From NCBI RefSeq assembly GCF_003838195.1, contig NZ_RCBY01000049.1, forward strand, positions 1 to 40,908: a stretch of DNA of 40,908 bases, read 5' to 3'. A model generated the notes under the pieces. The model searched no databases, had not been told where the DNA came from, and saw nothing but the letters and a program-made list of their open reading frames with translations. Each line of letters opens with the position of its first letter. Position 1 is the stretch's first letter. The stretch is from Okeania hirsuta. GTDB lineage: Bacteria > Cyanobacteriota > Cyanobacteriia > Cyanobacteriales > Microcoleaceae. A program made the translations under genes and the position numbers. Of the stretch, positions 31,965-40,530 are shown in pieces.

Positions 31965-33221
31965 TTAATCGCCTCCACCAGCTTTCCAAGCAATAGCTTG
32001 ACTCGGTTGAGGATCGGGTAACTTCAGGGAAATTAAACCTGCTGCTAATACAAACGACATTGATACCCACAGACAACCAACTAAACCAAATATCTGATAA
32101 ACCAACCCAGATAAAACTGTACCTGCAAGACGACCACCAGAATTAGCCATATAATAGAAGCCAACATTTAAAGCTACTTTGTCATCATCTGTAAATGCCA
32201 ATACCAGGTAGGAATGAACCGCAGAGTTAAAAGCAAACACTACACCAAACAGCATCAGTCCACTAACAATAACCCAATTAGCAGGTAAACCTGATTGTAA
32301 CGCAATAGCGATCGCGCCGGGAATACCAGTTAATGTAAACGTCCAAAATTGAATAGTTTTTGATTGTGGTGGCTCACCAGAACCAAATTTTTGTATAAGT
32401 GTCGGTGCTAAAGATTGAATAATACCATAACCAATAACCCAAGAAGCCATAAATCCACCAACTTCATAAAACGACCAACCCAAAGTACCTTGCAGAAAAA
32501 CAGGTAATCCTACTACAAACCAAACATCTCGCGAACCAAATAAAAAGAAACGGGCAGCAGAAAGAATATTAATTTCCTGACTTTTAGAAAAAAGTTCTTT
32601 AAAGTTCACTTTCTGCTTAATTTTGCCCATGTCTTCTGGCAACATTATGCTGGTGAACAGAATTAAAAATAATCCGCCTGCCATTATCCACAGAGCATTG
32701 ACAAATCCAAATAATGTCAGTAGCGCACTACCGACAAAAAAACCAACTCCTTTCAGAGCATTCTTGGAACCAGTTAATACTGCCACCCACTTAAATAGAG
32801 ATGATTCAGCATCTTCAGGCACAACTAACTTAATCGCACTTTTAGAACTCATTTTCGTTAAGTCTTTAGCTATTCCCGAAAATGCTTGTGCTACCATCAC
32901 ATAAGATACAGCCAACCATTGTGCCCAACTTGGGTTTACCCATGAAAGCATAATTAGGGCGAAAACCTGCAGAGCAAGACCGCTGTAAAGAGTTACTCTT
33001 AATCCAAACTGTGAACCGATCCAACCACCAAAAAAATTAGTAAAGATGCCAAAAACTTCATAAAATAAGAACAAAAAGGCTATTTCTAGGGGAGAGTAAC
33101 CAATTTTGTAGAAGTAGAGTAGCACTAACATTCGTAAAGCACCATCAGTAATGGTGAAACCCCAGTAAGCAAGAGTGACTAGGGCATAATTTTTTATACT
33201 AGAACTTGTGGTAGAAGCCAT
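31965..33221 (-). CDS. arsJ: ArsJ organoarsenical (1-arseno-3-phosphoglycerate) efflux MFS protein
   Basis: 418 residues with about 12 transmembrane helices. The N-terminus SSIKNYALVTLAYWGFTITDG, then ALRMLVLLYFYKIGYSPLEI, is characteristic of ArsJ, as are GIAKDLTKMSSKSAIKLVVP and FLFGSRDVWFVVGLPVFLQG. Known role: GAPDH uses arsenate in place of phosphate to make 1-arseno-3-phosphoglycerate, and ArsJ exports this unstable ester, which removes arsenate. The partner GAPDH gene lies upstream on the same strand but is now separated by 880 bp of decayed sequence, so whether the two are still co-transcribed is open. Start ATG 33221. Confidence 0.92.
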   Translation of the reverse strand: MASTTSSSIKNYALVTLAYWGFTITDGALRMLVLLYFYKIGYSPLEIAFLFLFYEVFGIFTNFFGGWIGSQFGLRVTLYSGLALQVFALIMLSWVNPSWAQWLAVSYVMVAQAFSGIAKDLTKMSSKSAIKLVVPEDAESSLFKWVAVLTGSKNALKGVGFFVGSALLTLFGFVNALWIMAGGLFLILFTSIMLPEDMGKIKQKVNFKELFSKSQEINILSAARFFLFGSRDVWFVVGLPVFLQGTLGWSFYEVGGFMASWVIGYGIIQSLAPTLIQKFGSGEPPQSKTIQFWTFTLTGIPGAIAIALQSGLPANWVIVSGLMLFGVVFAFNSAVHSYLVLAFTDDDKVALNVGFYYMANSGGRLAGTVLSGLVYQIFGLVGCLWVSMSFVLAAGLISLKLPDPQPSQAIAWKAGGGD

Positions 33222-33239
33222 GATTTTAATTAATTTAAA

Positions 33240-33646
33240 CTATTGTAACCAATTTGCTAAAATTAAACCTTCAATTCTTAACATATCAGAATCATTAGAA
33301 ACTAACACTAGATTATGATAAATTGCTGTAGTAGCAATCAAAATATCGGGAAATTGTATGGGTGTTCATTTTTTCCTTAAATTTGCATAAATGCCAGAGG
33401 TGATATTAATTATCTCTATCTTGTCTAAAAACAAAATATTGATATCACTATTACACAAATCCTCCAAAATAGCTAACTTTTTTGGGGATTAACTGCTAAT
33501 AAAACTCCCTTACTTTCAAAATAGGTAATACAACTGATAAAAAGTTTTTCTTTTCTATAATTAAAATTATTCAGCCGAATATCAAGTCTAGAATCTTTTT
33601 TAAGAATAGCAGTTAAAATATTTGTATCTAATAAATATTCAATTCA
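33240..33646 (-). pseudogene. VapC-like PIN-domain toxin remnant
   Basis: In pieces the minus strand reads EYLLDTNILTAILKKDSRLD (catalytic Asp in LLDTN), LFISCITYFESKGVLLAVNP, then after a frame change INILFLDKIEIINITSGIYA, and after another ILIATTAIYHNLVLVSNDSD (late acidic residues), ending at TAG 33240-33242. The order is that of a VapC PIN ribonuclease. At least two frameshifts and a stop right after the putative ATG disable it. Confidence 0.7.
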
Positions 33647-33951
33647 CATTTTCCTTATATCTCGCATTGCTGCATCAAACTCTTCTATTTATTATTCAGG
33701 AGTTAAATCACTTATTAATTCATATAATACTTGTCCCCCAATATACGTCTGATTTTAGAACTAATTATTTCCTCAGTCATTTATTGTAATTCTTCTAGAG
33801 AACAATTTCTCATAAAAGTATCGAATATAACTTCAACCATTTCATCTCTTTCTAAATTTTCAAACAAATTATCAGTAGCAAGGAAATTATCTATAATTGG
33901 AATTTATCTCTGCTTAAAAATATCTTTCATTGTAATAGAAACATCAGTCAT
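33644..33951 (-). pseudogene. Decayed antitoxin-like genes upstream of the PIN remnant
   Basis: The text includes MTDVSITMKDIF with a stop soon after, then IDNFLATDNLFENLERDEMV, then MTEEIISSKIRRILG and, after a frame change, VLYELISDLTPE, two stops, and IEEFDAAMRDIRKM. The last stop overlaps the PIN remnant start, as in vapBC pairs. Bases 33952-34099 hold no further coding text. Confidence 0.5.
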
Positions 33952-34099
33952 ATTTTTCTCATTTTTATTTGATTTATTTTCCCATTTATTAAGTTTAGGA
34001 AATCTTTTTTCTAGTTGTAGCAGCTTTCCAAGAAGAACAATAGTGGGAGCATCTTGCTCCCTTCCCTACTATTGCCTATTTACTGTAATATTACAATAA

Positions 34100-35113
34100 C
34101 TATTTCAAACTCAGAGCAACTTTTCGAGCTAACTCTGCCATACGGTTAGCATAACCCCATTCATTGTCATACCAAGCCAAAATTTTCACTTGAGTTTCAT
34201 CTACTACCATTGTTGAAAGAGCATCAATAATAGAAGAGCGGGGGTCATCTTTATAGTCAACGGAAACTAAAGGACGTTCTTCATAACCTAAAATTCCTTT
34301 CAGCGGTGGTTGTTCAGATGCAGCTTTCAATAAACTGTTAATTTCTGCTACCGAAGTAGGACGAACTACTTCAAACACACAATCTGTCAAAGAAGCATTC
34401 AACAAAGGAACCCGCACCGCTAAACCATTCAACTTACCCTTAAGTTCTGGGTAAATTAATGCGATCGCTGTTGCCGAACCAGTTGTAGTCGGAATCAGTG
34501 AAAGACTTGTAGCTCTGGCACGACGCAAATCTTTATGAGGTGCATCAACAATAACTTGAGTATTAGTATTATCATGGATAGTAGTAATAACTCCATGTTT
34601 AATTCCCAATCCTTCGTGAATCACCTTTACCACTGGAGCTAAACAGTTGGTAGTACAAGAAGCTGCCGTGAGTAAGTGATGTTTTTCAGGTTCATACAGA
34701 TTATCGTTAACACCCATGACTACATTTAAAGCTTCTTCTTTAACTGGTGCTGCCACAATTACCTTTTTGACACCATTCTGAAAGTAAGGTTCGAGAGTGC
34801 TTGGAGTCCTAAACTTGCCAGAACATTCCAACACAATATCAACACCAAATTTGTCCCAAGGTACTTCACCTGGTTGGGAATATTCACTGAAACTGAGAGG
34901 TTTACCATCAATTATTACCTGTTCGTCTGCTGCTTCTACTTCCGGCGACCACCTGCCATGTACAGAATCAAACTTAAGTAAATGCGCTGCTGCTGCCGTA
35001 CCTCCTTTGATTTCATTAATGTGAACAAACTCTAGTTCTGGCCATTCCCAAGCTGCACGCAGTGCCAACCTTCCCATGCGACCAAATCCATTTATTCCTA
35101 TGCGCATTGCCAT
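34100..35113 (-). CDS. ArsJ-associated glyceraldehyde-3-phosphate dehydrogenase
   Basis: 337 residues. NAD-binding motif [16 protein letters not shown], catalytic Cys in [11 protein letters not shown], the active-site region [10 protein letters not shown] where most GAPDHs have [27 protein letters not shown], and the C-terminal [12 protein letters not shown]. The altered His loop and FVHINE are features I associate with the ArsJ-linked GAPDH clade, and arsJ lies just downstream. It makes 1-arseno-3-phosphoglycerate for ArsJ to export. ATG 35113 has an excellent AAAGGAGG site seven to eight bases upstream. It is not the Calvin-cycle Gap2, judged by context and by the motif differences. Confidence 0.9.
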   Translation of the reverse strand: MAMRIGINGFGRMGRLALRAAWEWPELEFVHINEIKGGTAAAAHLLKFDSVHGRWSPEVEAADEQVIIDGKPLSFSEYSQPGEVPWDKFGVDIVLECSGKFRTPSTLEPYFQNGVKKVIVAAPVKEEALNVVMGVNDNLYEPEKHHLLTAASCTTNCLAPVVKVIHEGLGIKHGVITTIHDNTNTQVIVDAPHKDLRRARATSLSLIPTTTGSATAIALIYPELKGKLNGLAVRVPLLNASLTDCVFEVVRPTSVAEINSLLKAASEQPPLKGILGYEERPLVSVDYKDDPRSSIIDALSTMVVDETQVKILAWYDNEWGYANRMAELARKVALSLK

Positions 35114-35359
35114 ATTTTTCCTCCTTTAAATTTTCGATAGTTTTACATAGCAATGGTGAATAGCATAGTACGGGAGGAAGATGCTCCCACTGTAGTGTCT
35201 CATAATAAAAATAACTACAAAGCACTACCATTACAATGCACCAACACCAAATTTTCTTTTTTCTTAACTAGCTCAGGACTTAGGCAAATTATTAGATAAT
35301 ACACTATCTGTAGAAGCAAATGGCATGATAGTATCCAGCTTTTTAATCTCTTAAACAAG

Positions 35360-35809
35360 TTAATTTTTTGCCAAAGTCTGTAAAAAGCTACTTTGAGATT
35401 CCCGTAAATCAATTTCTGGGTTTGCAGTTGAAATAATTTCCATTGCCTCATCATAAGATGAACCAGAAATAATCAAATACCCCGCAAGAGCAGTAGCTGT
35501 TCGTCTTTTGCCATTGCTGCAATGAATTACAACACCATTGTTTTGACTATCAATAAAATCCTGTAGTTGTTTAATTTGTTCCCGACTTGGTGCAGTTCCT
35601 CCTTTGGTAGGCAACCACAAGTAAGGTAAGTTTGCTTGTTTGTAAAGCTCTAAGTTAGAGGGATCATCCATCAAAGAGACTATTGCACCGATACCTAGTT
35701 TCTGTAATTCTGGCAACTCTTCTGGCAATGGTTTGCGAACTCCTGCCAGTTTCTGTGGAATCACCCACCACAAATTTTCTGCTATCGGTTGAGTTGTTTT
35801 TTCTTCCAT
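35360..35809 (-). CDS. Dual-specificity/tyrosine phosphatase-like protein in the ars island
   Basis: 149 residues. Cys-based phosphatase signature HCSNGKRRTATALAGYLI (C-x5-R, Cys98 region), preceded by a conserved WLPTKGGTAPSREQIKQLQD loop where the general-acid Asp is expected. It begins with IAENLWWVIPQKLAGVRKPL, like the swiss-cheese-type bacterial phosphatases in arsenic operons. The start at ATG 35809 is two bases after the stop of the arsH remnant, so it was translationally coupled to arsH. It might act as an arsenate-reductase-like or regulatory phosphatase; this is inference from the neighbours. Confidence 0.85.
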   Translation of the reverse strand: MEEKTTQPIAENLWWVIPQKLAGVRKPLPEELPELQKLGIGAIVSLMDDPSNLELYKQANLPYLWLPTKGGTAPSREQIKQLQDFIDSQNNGVVIHCSNGKRRTATALAGYLIISGSSYDEAMEIISTANPEIDLRESQSSFLQTLAKN

Positions 35810-35811
35810 AG

Positions 35812-36003
35812 TTAATTTCTTTCCTTTTCTTTACGCTCACTATAGCGGTCTGTCAAATAATCAACCTTATCTCGCAACAATAATGTAAACTTGCATAATT
35901 CCTCCATAACATCAACAACGCGATCGCGATAAGCTGAATCTTTCATTGTCCCATCTTCATTAAATTCCTGATAAGCTTTCGCTACAGAAGACTGATAGGG
36001 ATG
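35812..36003 (-). pseudogene. arsH: arsH remnant (C-terminal end only)
   Basis: 63 codons ending at TAA 35812-35814. It reads [20 protein letters not shown], then [20 protein letters not shown] and [10 protein letters not shown], the characteristic end of ArsH, an NADPH-FMN reductase that oxidises trivalent organoarsenicals. An in-frame TAA at 36004-36006 directly upstream and the absence of the flavodoxin-fold part show that the first three quarters are deleted. Confidence 0.85.
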
Positions 36004-36082
36004 TTATAAATAGTTTCGCTCCTTTAAATGTCAAATAATTGCCCCAAACTATGGTCTTATCAAAGTTTTTAGTAGATCAAAT

Positions 36083-36118
36083 CTAACTTCTGACTTCTGA
36101 CTTCTGACTTCTAACTTC
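36083..36118 (+). repeat. Heptamer tandem array (ACTTCTG)
   Basis: About five ACTTCTG/ACTTCTA heptamers lie between the arsH and acr3 remnants. They are the same kind of short tandem repeats as those at 2881, 15596 and 37291, with different units. Confidence 0.8.
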
Positions 36119-36156
36119 AGTGAAATTTTCTACCCTACTCCCCCACTCCCCTTCCC

Positions 36157-36528
36157 CTAATCTCCAACAAATGGAGTCGCACAACAAGGAGAATCTAATA
36201 AAGTTGCCTTCTCTGGTTCGTGAGGAAACCAAAAAGCTGTGCGTTTGCAAAACTATACCAACATCAACATTACTGGTACTTCTATTAATACTCCCACTAC
36301 TGTTGCTAAAGCTGCCCCAGAATTCAAACCAAATAGAGTAACTGAAGTGGCGATCGCTACTTCAAAATGATTACTAGCTCCAATTAAAGCAGCGGGAGTA
36401 GCATCTTCATAATGTAATTTCATTTTCAAAGCTGCTACATAAGTAATCAAGAAAATAAAATTAGTCTGGAGAAATAGTGGTACGGCCTTCTTGAAATCTC
36501 TCAGCAGTATTTTTACAGTTTTGTTCAT
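36157..36528 (-). pseudogene. acr3: acr3 (arsenite efflux pump) remnant
   Basis: From 36528 it reads [20 protein letters not shown], then [20 protein letters not shown] and [20 protein letters not shown], the last membrane helices of ACR3/ArsB-type arsenite transporters. A TAG at 36253-36255 interrupts the frame, which then continues in the same frame as FCKRTAFWFPHEPEKATLLD to a stop at 36157-36159, the normal Acr3 tail. So it has lost about 260 N-terminal residues and gained one nonsense codon, probably from a Lys codon. Confidence 0.88.
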
Positions 36529-36778
36529 ATTTTTTATATCTGTGATATTTCAAAAAAAATTGATATTTTAGGTAAGGCTAGTATAGCGAAAAAAGTGGAG
36601 GTAAGAACAAACTTACGCAGTCCCCTCTGAAGTCAGAAAATTTCCCCACAGCGTAGGTTACAGTGGGGTAGTTCAGTATCTATGACAATACCCCTGCTGG
36701 GGTAAAAGGTATCTTTATAAGATATACTTATTTTTTATATATAAAAAATAGTTATTATTTATATATTTCTCATAAAAT
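36529..36778. other. Intergenic region, nothing recognised
   Basis: Between the acr3 remnant and the tRNA-Val gene. AT-rich, with TATATA runs near 36735-36770 and a small ACCCCTGCTGGGGT-like hairpin near 36690-36705. No coding text. Confidence 0.5.
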
Positions 36779-36807
36779 TTAGACTTTTGCTCTAGAATTG
36801 GTATACT
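36779..36807 (+). promoter_or_regulatory. Candidate promoter of tRNA-Val
   Basis: TTAGAC (36779-36784) and TATACT (36802-36807) are 17 bases apart. The -10 box ends 12 bases before the first base of the tRNA. The -35 box is weak. Confidence 0.4.
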
Positions 36808-36819
36808 AAAGCATAGTTT

Positions 36820-36893
36820 GGACGTATAGCTCAGTTGGTTAGAGCACTACCTTGACATGGTAGGGGTCACAGGTTCGAGTCCTGTTACGTCCA
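36820..36893 (+). tRNA. tRNA-Val (anticodon GAC)
   Basis: 74 nt. The acceptor GGACGTA pairs with TACGTCC, with discriminator A at the end and no encoded CCA. The D arm is AGCTCAGTTGGTTAGAGC. The anticodon stem CTACC/GGTAG carries TTGACAT with anticodon GAC. The T arm contains GGTTCGAGTCC. All canonical features are present. Confidence 0.97.
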
Positions 36894-37527
36894 TTTTTCT
36901 GCGAACCTTGTTGAGTAGAAGTTTATCCTGAAAAGATTATAGTGTTAGCGGAGCTTTGTGTCAGCAATCGCCTAAATTGGTATGGGCTATATATAGTGTC
37001 TTTGGGTAAGTCATGTTAATAATATACCCATTGTTTCGTTAATCTATTCGATACTAAAGAAGTAAAAATGATCAAGATAACTCATGCTTAACACATACAG
37101 AGAGAATATTTTACCTCTTTAGTCACAATCTAAAGAAGTGTAAAAATTAATTCCTTTTCTTGTTAAATATAGCGAAACTATTAGAGGTGGCCATCTATAG
37201 GTACAACCAAGATATGTAAATAGACATCTGGTAAAAATCCAAAATCAAATCAATTATCACACATAAATTATCAATTCTTTCTCCCTACTGCCTACTGCCT
37301 ACTGCCTCTTTTCTGGAGATGTCTAAATGCCATACAAATACCACTAGACATTATTTATTGGCCAACTGCTTATTTTTATACGACAATATAAAAGATTATT
37401 ATATACAAATTAATTTAAAAGAAGTATTTTTGATAAAGTGTCTGTAAAATCTAGAAGTCATGGTATAATCAGATTACTAAATTGGAAAAAGTAGTTAGTC
37501 TAGAAAAGGCTAAAATATTAGTGATTA
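36894..37527. other. Intergenic region between two tRNA genes
   Basis: It contains one MITE-like element (37221-37325). TATAAT at 37464-37469, about 60 bases before the tRNA-Ala gene, is a possible -10 box, but no good -35 is present. No coding text is recognised. Confidence 0.5.
37221..37325 (+). repeat. MITE-like element, TAGACATCT family, most complete copy
   Basis: 105 bp. The left end TAGACATCTGG and right end CTGGAGATGTCTA are imperfect inverted repeats (9 bp exact). It carries TACTGCC heptamers at 37287-37307, where the other copies carry GTTCCCT heptamers. Confidence 0.8.
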
Positions 37528-37600
37528 GGGGTTATAGCTCAGTTGGTAGAGCACCTCAATGGCATTGAGGGGGCCAGCGGTTCGAGTCCGCTTAACTCCA
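37528..37600 (+). tRNA. tRNA-Ala (anticodon GGC)
   Basis: 73 nt. The acceptor GGGGTTA pairs with TAACTCC (one G-U pair), with discriminator A and no encoded CCA. The D arm is AGCTCAGTTGGTAGAGC. The anticodon stem CCTCA/TGAGG carries ATGGCAT with anticodon GGC. The T arm contains GGTTCGAGTCC. Confidence 0.97.
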
Positions 37601-38193
37601 TGTTAATATTCAATAACTACTTAGCTTAAGTAGAGCAGGCTAAAAAAAAGACGTTGCATTTTTAATCAAAAAAAACCCTAAAGAAAATGAATATAAACTT
37701 TTGAGCTAATTTACAATTTGATACATAGCGCCCAAAATTTACCATGTTCTACTTAGCTGTGAAATTCAACTTTAAATAATAGCAGTTTTGAGTTTACTTT
37801 TTTACCGTTATCAATGCTTTTAACAATTCTTATTTGTATGGACTGAAACTAGATAAATTAATCATAAACTACTCCTGATAGAGTAAGTCTGTTGAAACAA
37901 GAATATCTAAATACTCCAAATATTTCCTTTTTGTTCAAATTAAAACTTCAGTTCTTAAAACCATATCATTTTTAAGATAGACTAAAGTCTGTTTGAAGGT
38001 TTTCCTTCACCTACTAAACCTAGCTATAGTTGTCGATAGATTTTCATAATACCAAACTTAGCTATTGCTCCACAATTGTCAAATATTTCATTTGATGTAT
38101 CAAAACGTAGTGTAATACAATACATTTATGGAATCTTCATTTATCCTTTTTAAAGTATTTGGTAATTATATAGGGGATTTATGATAACTATAT
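37601..38193. other. Intergenic region, nothing recognised
   Basis: About 590 AT-rich bases between tRNA-Ala and the next gene. I see no coding text, strong hairpin or repeat copy in it. Confidence 0.5.
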
Positions 38194-38862
38194 TTAATTT
38201 TTTGCTTCTACTCTGATTGATTTACCCTTATTATCTGTACGATAAGACCAGGTCTCATTACCATCAGACAAGATAATATACCAACCTTCTACTAATCTTT
38301 GCCCACAAAGTTCATCACTATTTGCAAGTCCCAAGCAAGTATTAGGCCAAATTTCTTGACTGACTTGAGTAACTTTGATATTTTTAGGCAAAATACCCGT
38401 TTGATTACTTAAATCTTCGCGAACAGCATCAACTATATTATTAGGTATTATTTCGTCACGATCGGCAATTTTTTCCACTTTATCTAGGGTGGGTTTACTG
38501 ATTTTTTTTAGATCATCAAAATTTTGATTAATGGAAGGTTCGCTAACAGCAAGTATCTGATTGATAGATTTATTTTTTAGAGAAAATGGTTGAGATATTT
38601 CTGTCTGGTTGTCGATTTTAATCTCTGTTGCAGACTTGATAAGGTTAGCAAATTTATTAGCTGTAGAATTAGTTTTGGTATTTGTTTCTAATTGTTGAGA
38701 TTGAAGCTCTTTTACAGCAGCAATTGCTGTTTCAGTAAGATTGGGATATGCTTCAGCAGCTAATATTCCAGTCAAAATTAATGCTAGTAAAAAAGGATGA
38801 GGTGATTTATGATCAACTCGTTCATTTGGATTTTGTTTATGATTTTTAGAGTTTAATTTCAT
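38194..38862 (-). CDS. Membrane-anchored protein of unknown function with conserved C-terminal domain
   Basis: 222 residues. One hydrophobic helix near 24-42 (PFLLALILTGILAAEAYPNL) follows a basic N-terminus, so it is probably anchored with the rest outside the cytoplasm. The middle (45-145) is low-complexity, Asn/Ser/Lys-rich. The last 75 residues form a conserved cyanobacterial domain: LSNQTGILPKNIKVTQVSQE, WPNTCLGLANSDELCGQRLV (two Cys, likely a disulfide) and EGWYIILSDGNETWSYRTDN. I have seen this domain in many cyanobacterial exported proteins of unknown role. Start ATG 38862. Confidence 0.7.
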   Translation of the reverse strand: MKLNSKNHKQNPNERVDHKSPHPFLLALILTGILAAEAYPNLTETAIAAVKELQSQQLETNTKTNSTANKFANLIKSATEIKIDNQTEISQPFSLKNKSINQILAVSEPSINQNFDDLKKISKPTLDKVEKIADRDEIIPNNIVDAVREDLSNQTGILPKNIKVTQVSQEIWPNTCLGLANSDELCGQRLVEGWYIILSDGNETWSYRTDNKGKSIRVEAKN

Positions 38863-39519
38863 GGTTAATACGCATTTATTATTGCTAGATTTACTTGTGA
38901 TTATTAGTTGGGAAACCAGTCACTTGAGAACTATGACTAGAACTACAGGATCAAATAAAAGTTTAAGTTTTAATTTTATTCTGCTACTTGGCTACATATA
39001 ACAGTAGAATTGCAAAATTTAGTATTAGTTGAACTTAATCTGTCTATCTCTAATTAATCTATCATCACTAAAATGGACTTGATTTGTACCATTTTGTCTG
39101 ATTAGTCACAGATAATACAAATTTACAGTATTTAACTAAAATCAATAGACTTACTAAAAAGTCAGTTAGTTCCATAATAATTTGTCATAAAAGCTCTAAA
39201 AACAAACAACTATTACTTGATTTCAACTTAATTGGGTGTTTTTCCGGAGAAGAGACTTTTTCCCAAAGCTTATGTAAATGAAAGTTTGCTTCTATCTAAA
39301 ATTTCTGCTTAATTGAAAAGATCTGCAGCTATCAACAAGACGATACAATATTTAGCTAGTGAATTTCTAAATTTTTACTGACAAATCAAAATTATAATTA
39401 TAATCTCATCACAACTTAGAAGTTTCTACAGATGGATAAAAATATTTTCCGCAGGCAGTAGAAAATTAAGTCAGCACAAACAAATTTTGGTGCTATTAAC
39501 AATTTAGTAAGAGAAGATA
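38863..39519. other. Intergenic region between divergent genes, nothing recognised
   Basis: About 660 AT-rich bases that must hold the promoters of the two divergent flanking genes. No structured repeat is seen. Confidence 0.5.
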
Positions 39520-40167
39520 ATGGAGACCAATATTATGGACCCGTTACTTGAAGGTGGTGCTGCTATACAACAGCGTGATTACACCTTAATCATCGATAAA
39601 AGCAAAGATATGTATCTATCTGACTCTGCCATAGACAAAAGTCCTTGGGAACTAATGCAAGAGTCGGTAATCAAATTAGCAAGTGAATGTGAGAAGCTAG
39701 ATTTAGATGGACTAACAGTTTACCTATTTTCAGACTATTTTAAACGATATGACCAGGTGACATCCACGGACTTAGCTCATATCTTCCTGGAAAATCAACC
39801 TTCGGGCAAAACTAATTTAGCAGATGCTCTTAAGGATGCTATTGATAATTATTTTGAGCGACGTGCTTTAAATACAGCAAAGCCAAATGGGGAAACTATC
39901 TTAGTTGTTACGGTAGGTGAGATAGAAGACCCTGAGCGAGTCAAGGATATTATAATTTTTGCGGCTAATAATTTGCAACAAGATGAAGAATTGGGTATTT
40001 CACTTATTCAGGTAGGAAATAAGCCTGAAGTAACAAAGTTTTTTCAATTATTAGATAATGAATTACAAACAATAGGTGCCAGGTTTGATATTTGTAATAC
40101 TGTGACTATTGACGATTTGAAAAAGATGAATTTAACTGATGTTTTAATTAATGCTATCTTTAGCTAA
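39520..40167 (+). CDS. VWA-domain protein
   Basis: 215 residues forming one von Willebrand factor A domain. Strand 1 and the MIDAS-like loop are DYTLIIDKSKDMYLSD (D-x-S-x-D rather than D-x-S-x-S). The second MIDAS element is the Thr in SGKTNLADALKDAIDNYF, and the third is near VTVGEIEDPERV. The C-terminus has LGISLIQVGNKPEVTKFFQL. Similar small cytoplasmic VWA proteins work with tellurium-resistance-type (Ter) or AAA partners; none is adjacent here. ATG 39520 follows AAGAGAAG with good spacing; ATG 39535 is an alternative. Monocistronic. Confidence 0.83.
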   Translation: METNIMDPLLEGGAAIQQRDYTLIIDKSKDMYLSDSAIDKSPWELMQESVIKLASECEKLDLDGLTVYLFSDYFKRYDQVTSTDLAHIFLENQPSGKTNLADALKDAIDNYFERRALNTAKPNGETILVVTVGEIEDPERVKDIIIFAANNLQQDEELGISLIQVGNKPEVTKFFQLLDNELQTIGARFDICNTVTIDDLKKMNLTDVLINAIFS

Positions 40168-40265
40168 GATAATTTTGTAGCAATTAAAATTTAGAGAACG
40201 GCTTTTTGAATTTTCCCTCTGAAGATTTAAAAGCTGGTTAATATAATGCAGGTCATTTCAGGTTG

Positions 40266-40342
40266 ATGAGGTACAGTAACAACAATTTGTCAACCAATTT
40301 TAAAATTCTGGGGGTTGATCAAATTTAAGAAGTGTACCTCAT
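40266..40342. repeat. Short inverted-repeat element (ATGAGGTAC/GTACCTCAT)
   Basis: 77 bp with perfect 9-bp ends, ending directly at the start of the tnpB leader. It is the third member of the ATGAGGTA family seen at 11401 and 11800. Confidence 0.6.
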
Positions 40343-40344
40343 TT

Positions 40345-40530
40345 ACCTAAATAACACGGGAGCATGAAAGCCATCGTCTTTTAAGCGATGGATGAAAGGC
40401 GAGGAGTCGGATTTTAATCCGATGTATTTTATTTGACCGAAAAGCCACGTTGAAGGCCCCGTGTTTGAACCGTGGGGATGAAAACAAGGGAGTTATTTAG
40501 ACTAGACAACTAAAGTAGCCCTCTGTTACT
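40345..40530 (+). ncRNA. Conserved structured leader of a tnpB element, copy 2
   Basis: Counterpart of 28583-28767. Outer stem AACACGGG (40353-40360) with CCCGTGTT (40458-40465); perfect hairpin CCATCG/CGATGG (40371-40391); perfect hairpin TCGGATT-TT-AATCCGA (40407-40422). The stems are cleaner here than in copy 1. It could be the element's left end or a structured RNA. Transcription is not shown. Confidence 0.45.

Noticed and set aside
33731-34099. Possible 122-residue + strand protein
   Set aside because: Opposite the decayed antitoxin text, which is better explained on the minus strand; Ser/Ile-rich shadow composition.
34100-35113. Calvin-cycle Gap2
   Set aside because: The active-site loop differs (HDNTNTQ) and the gene lies in the ars island next to arsJ; Gap2 is normally elsewhere and carries its own signature.
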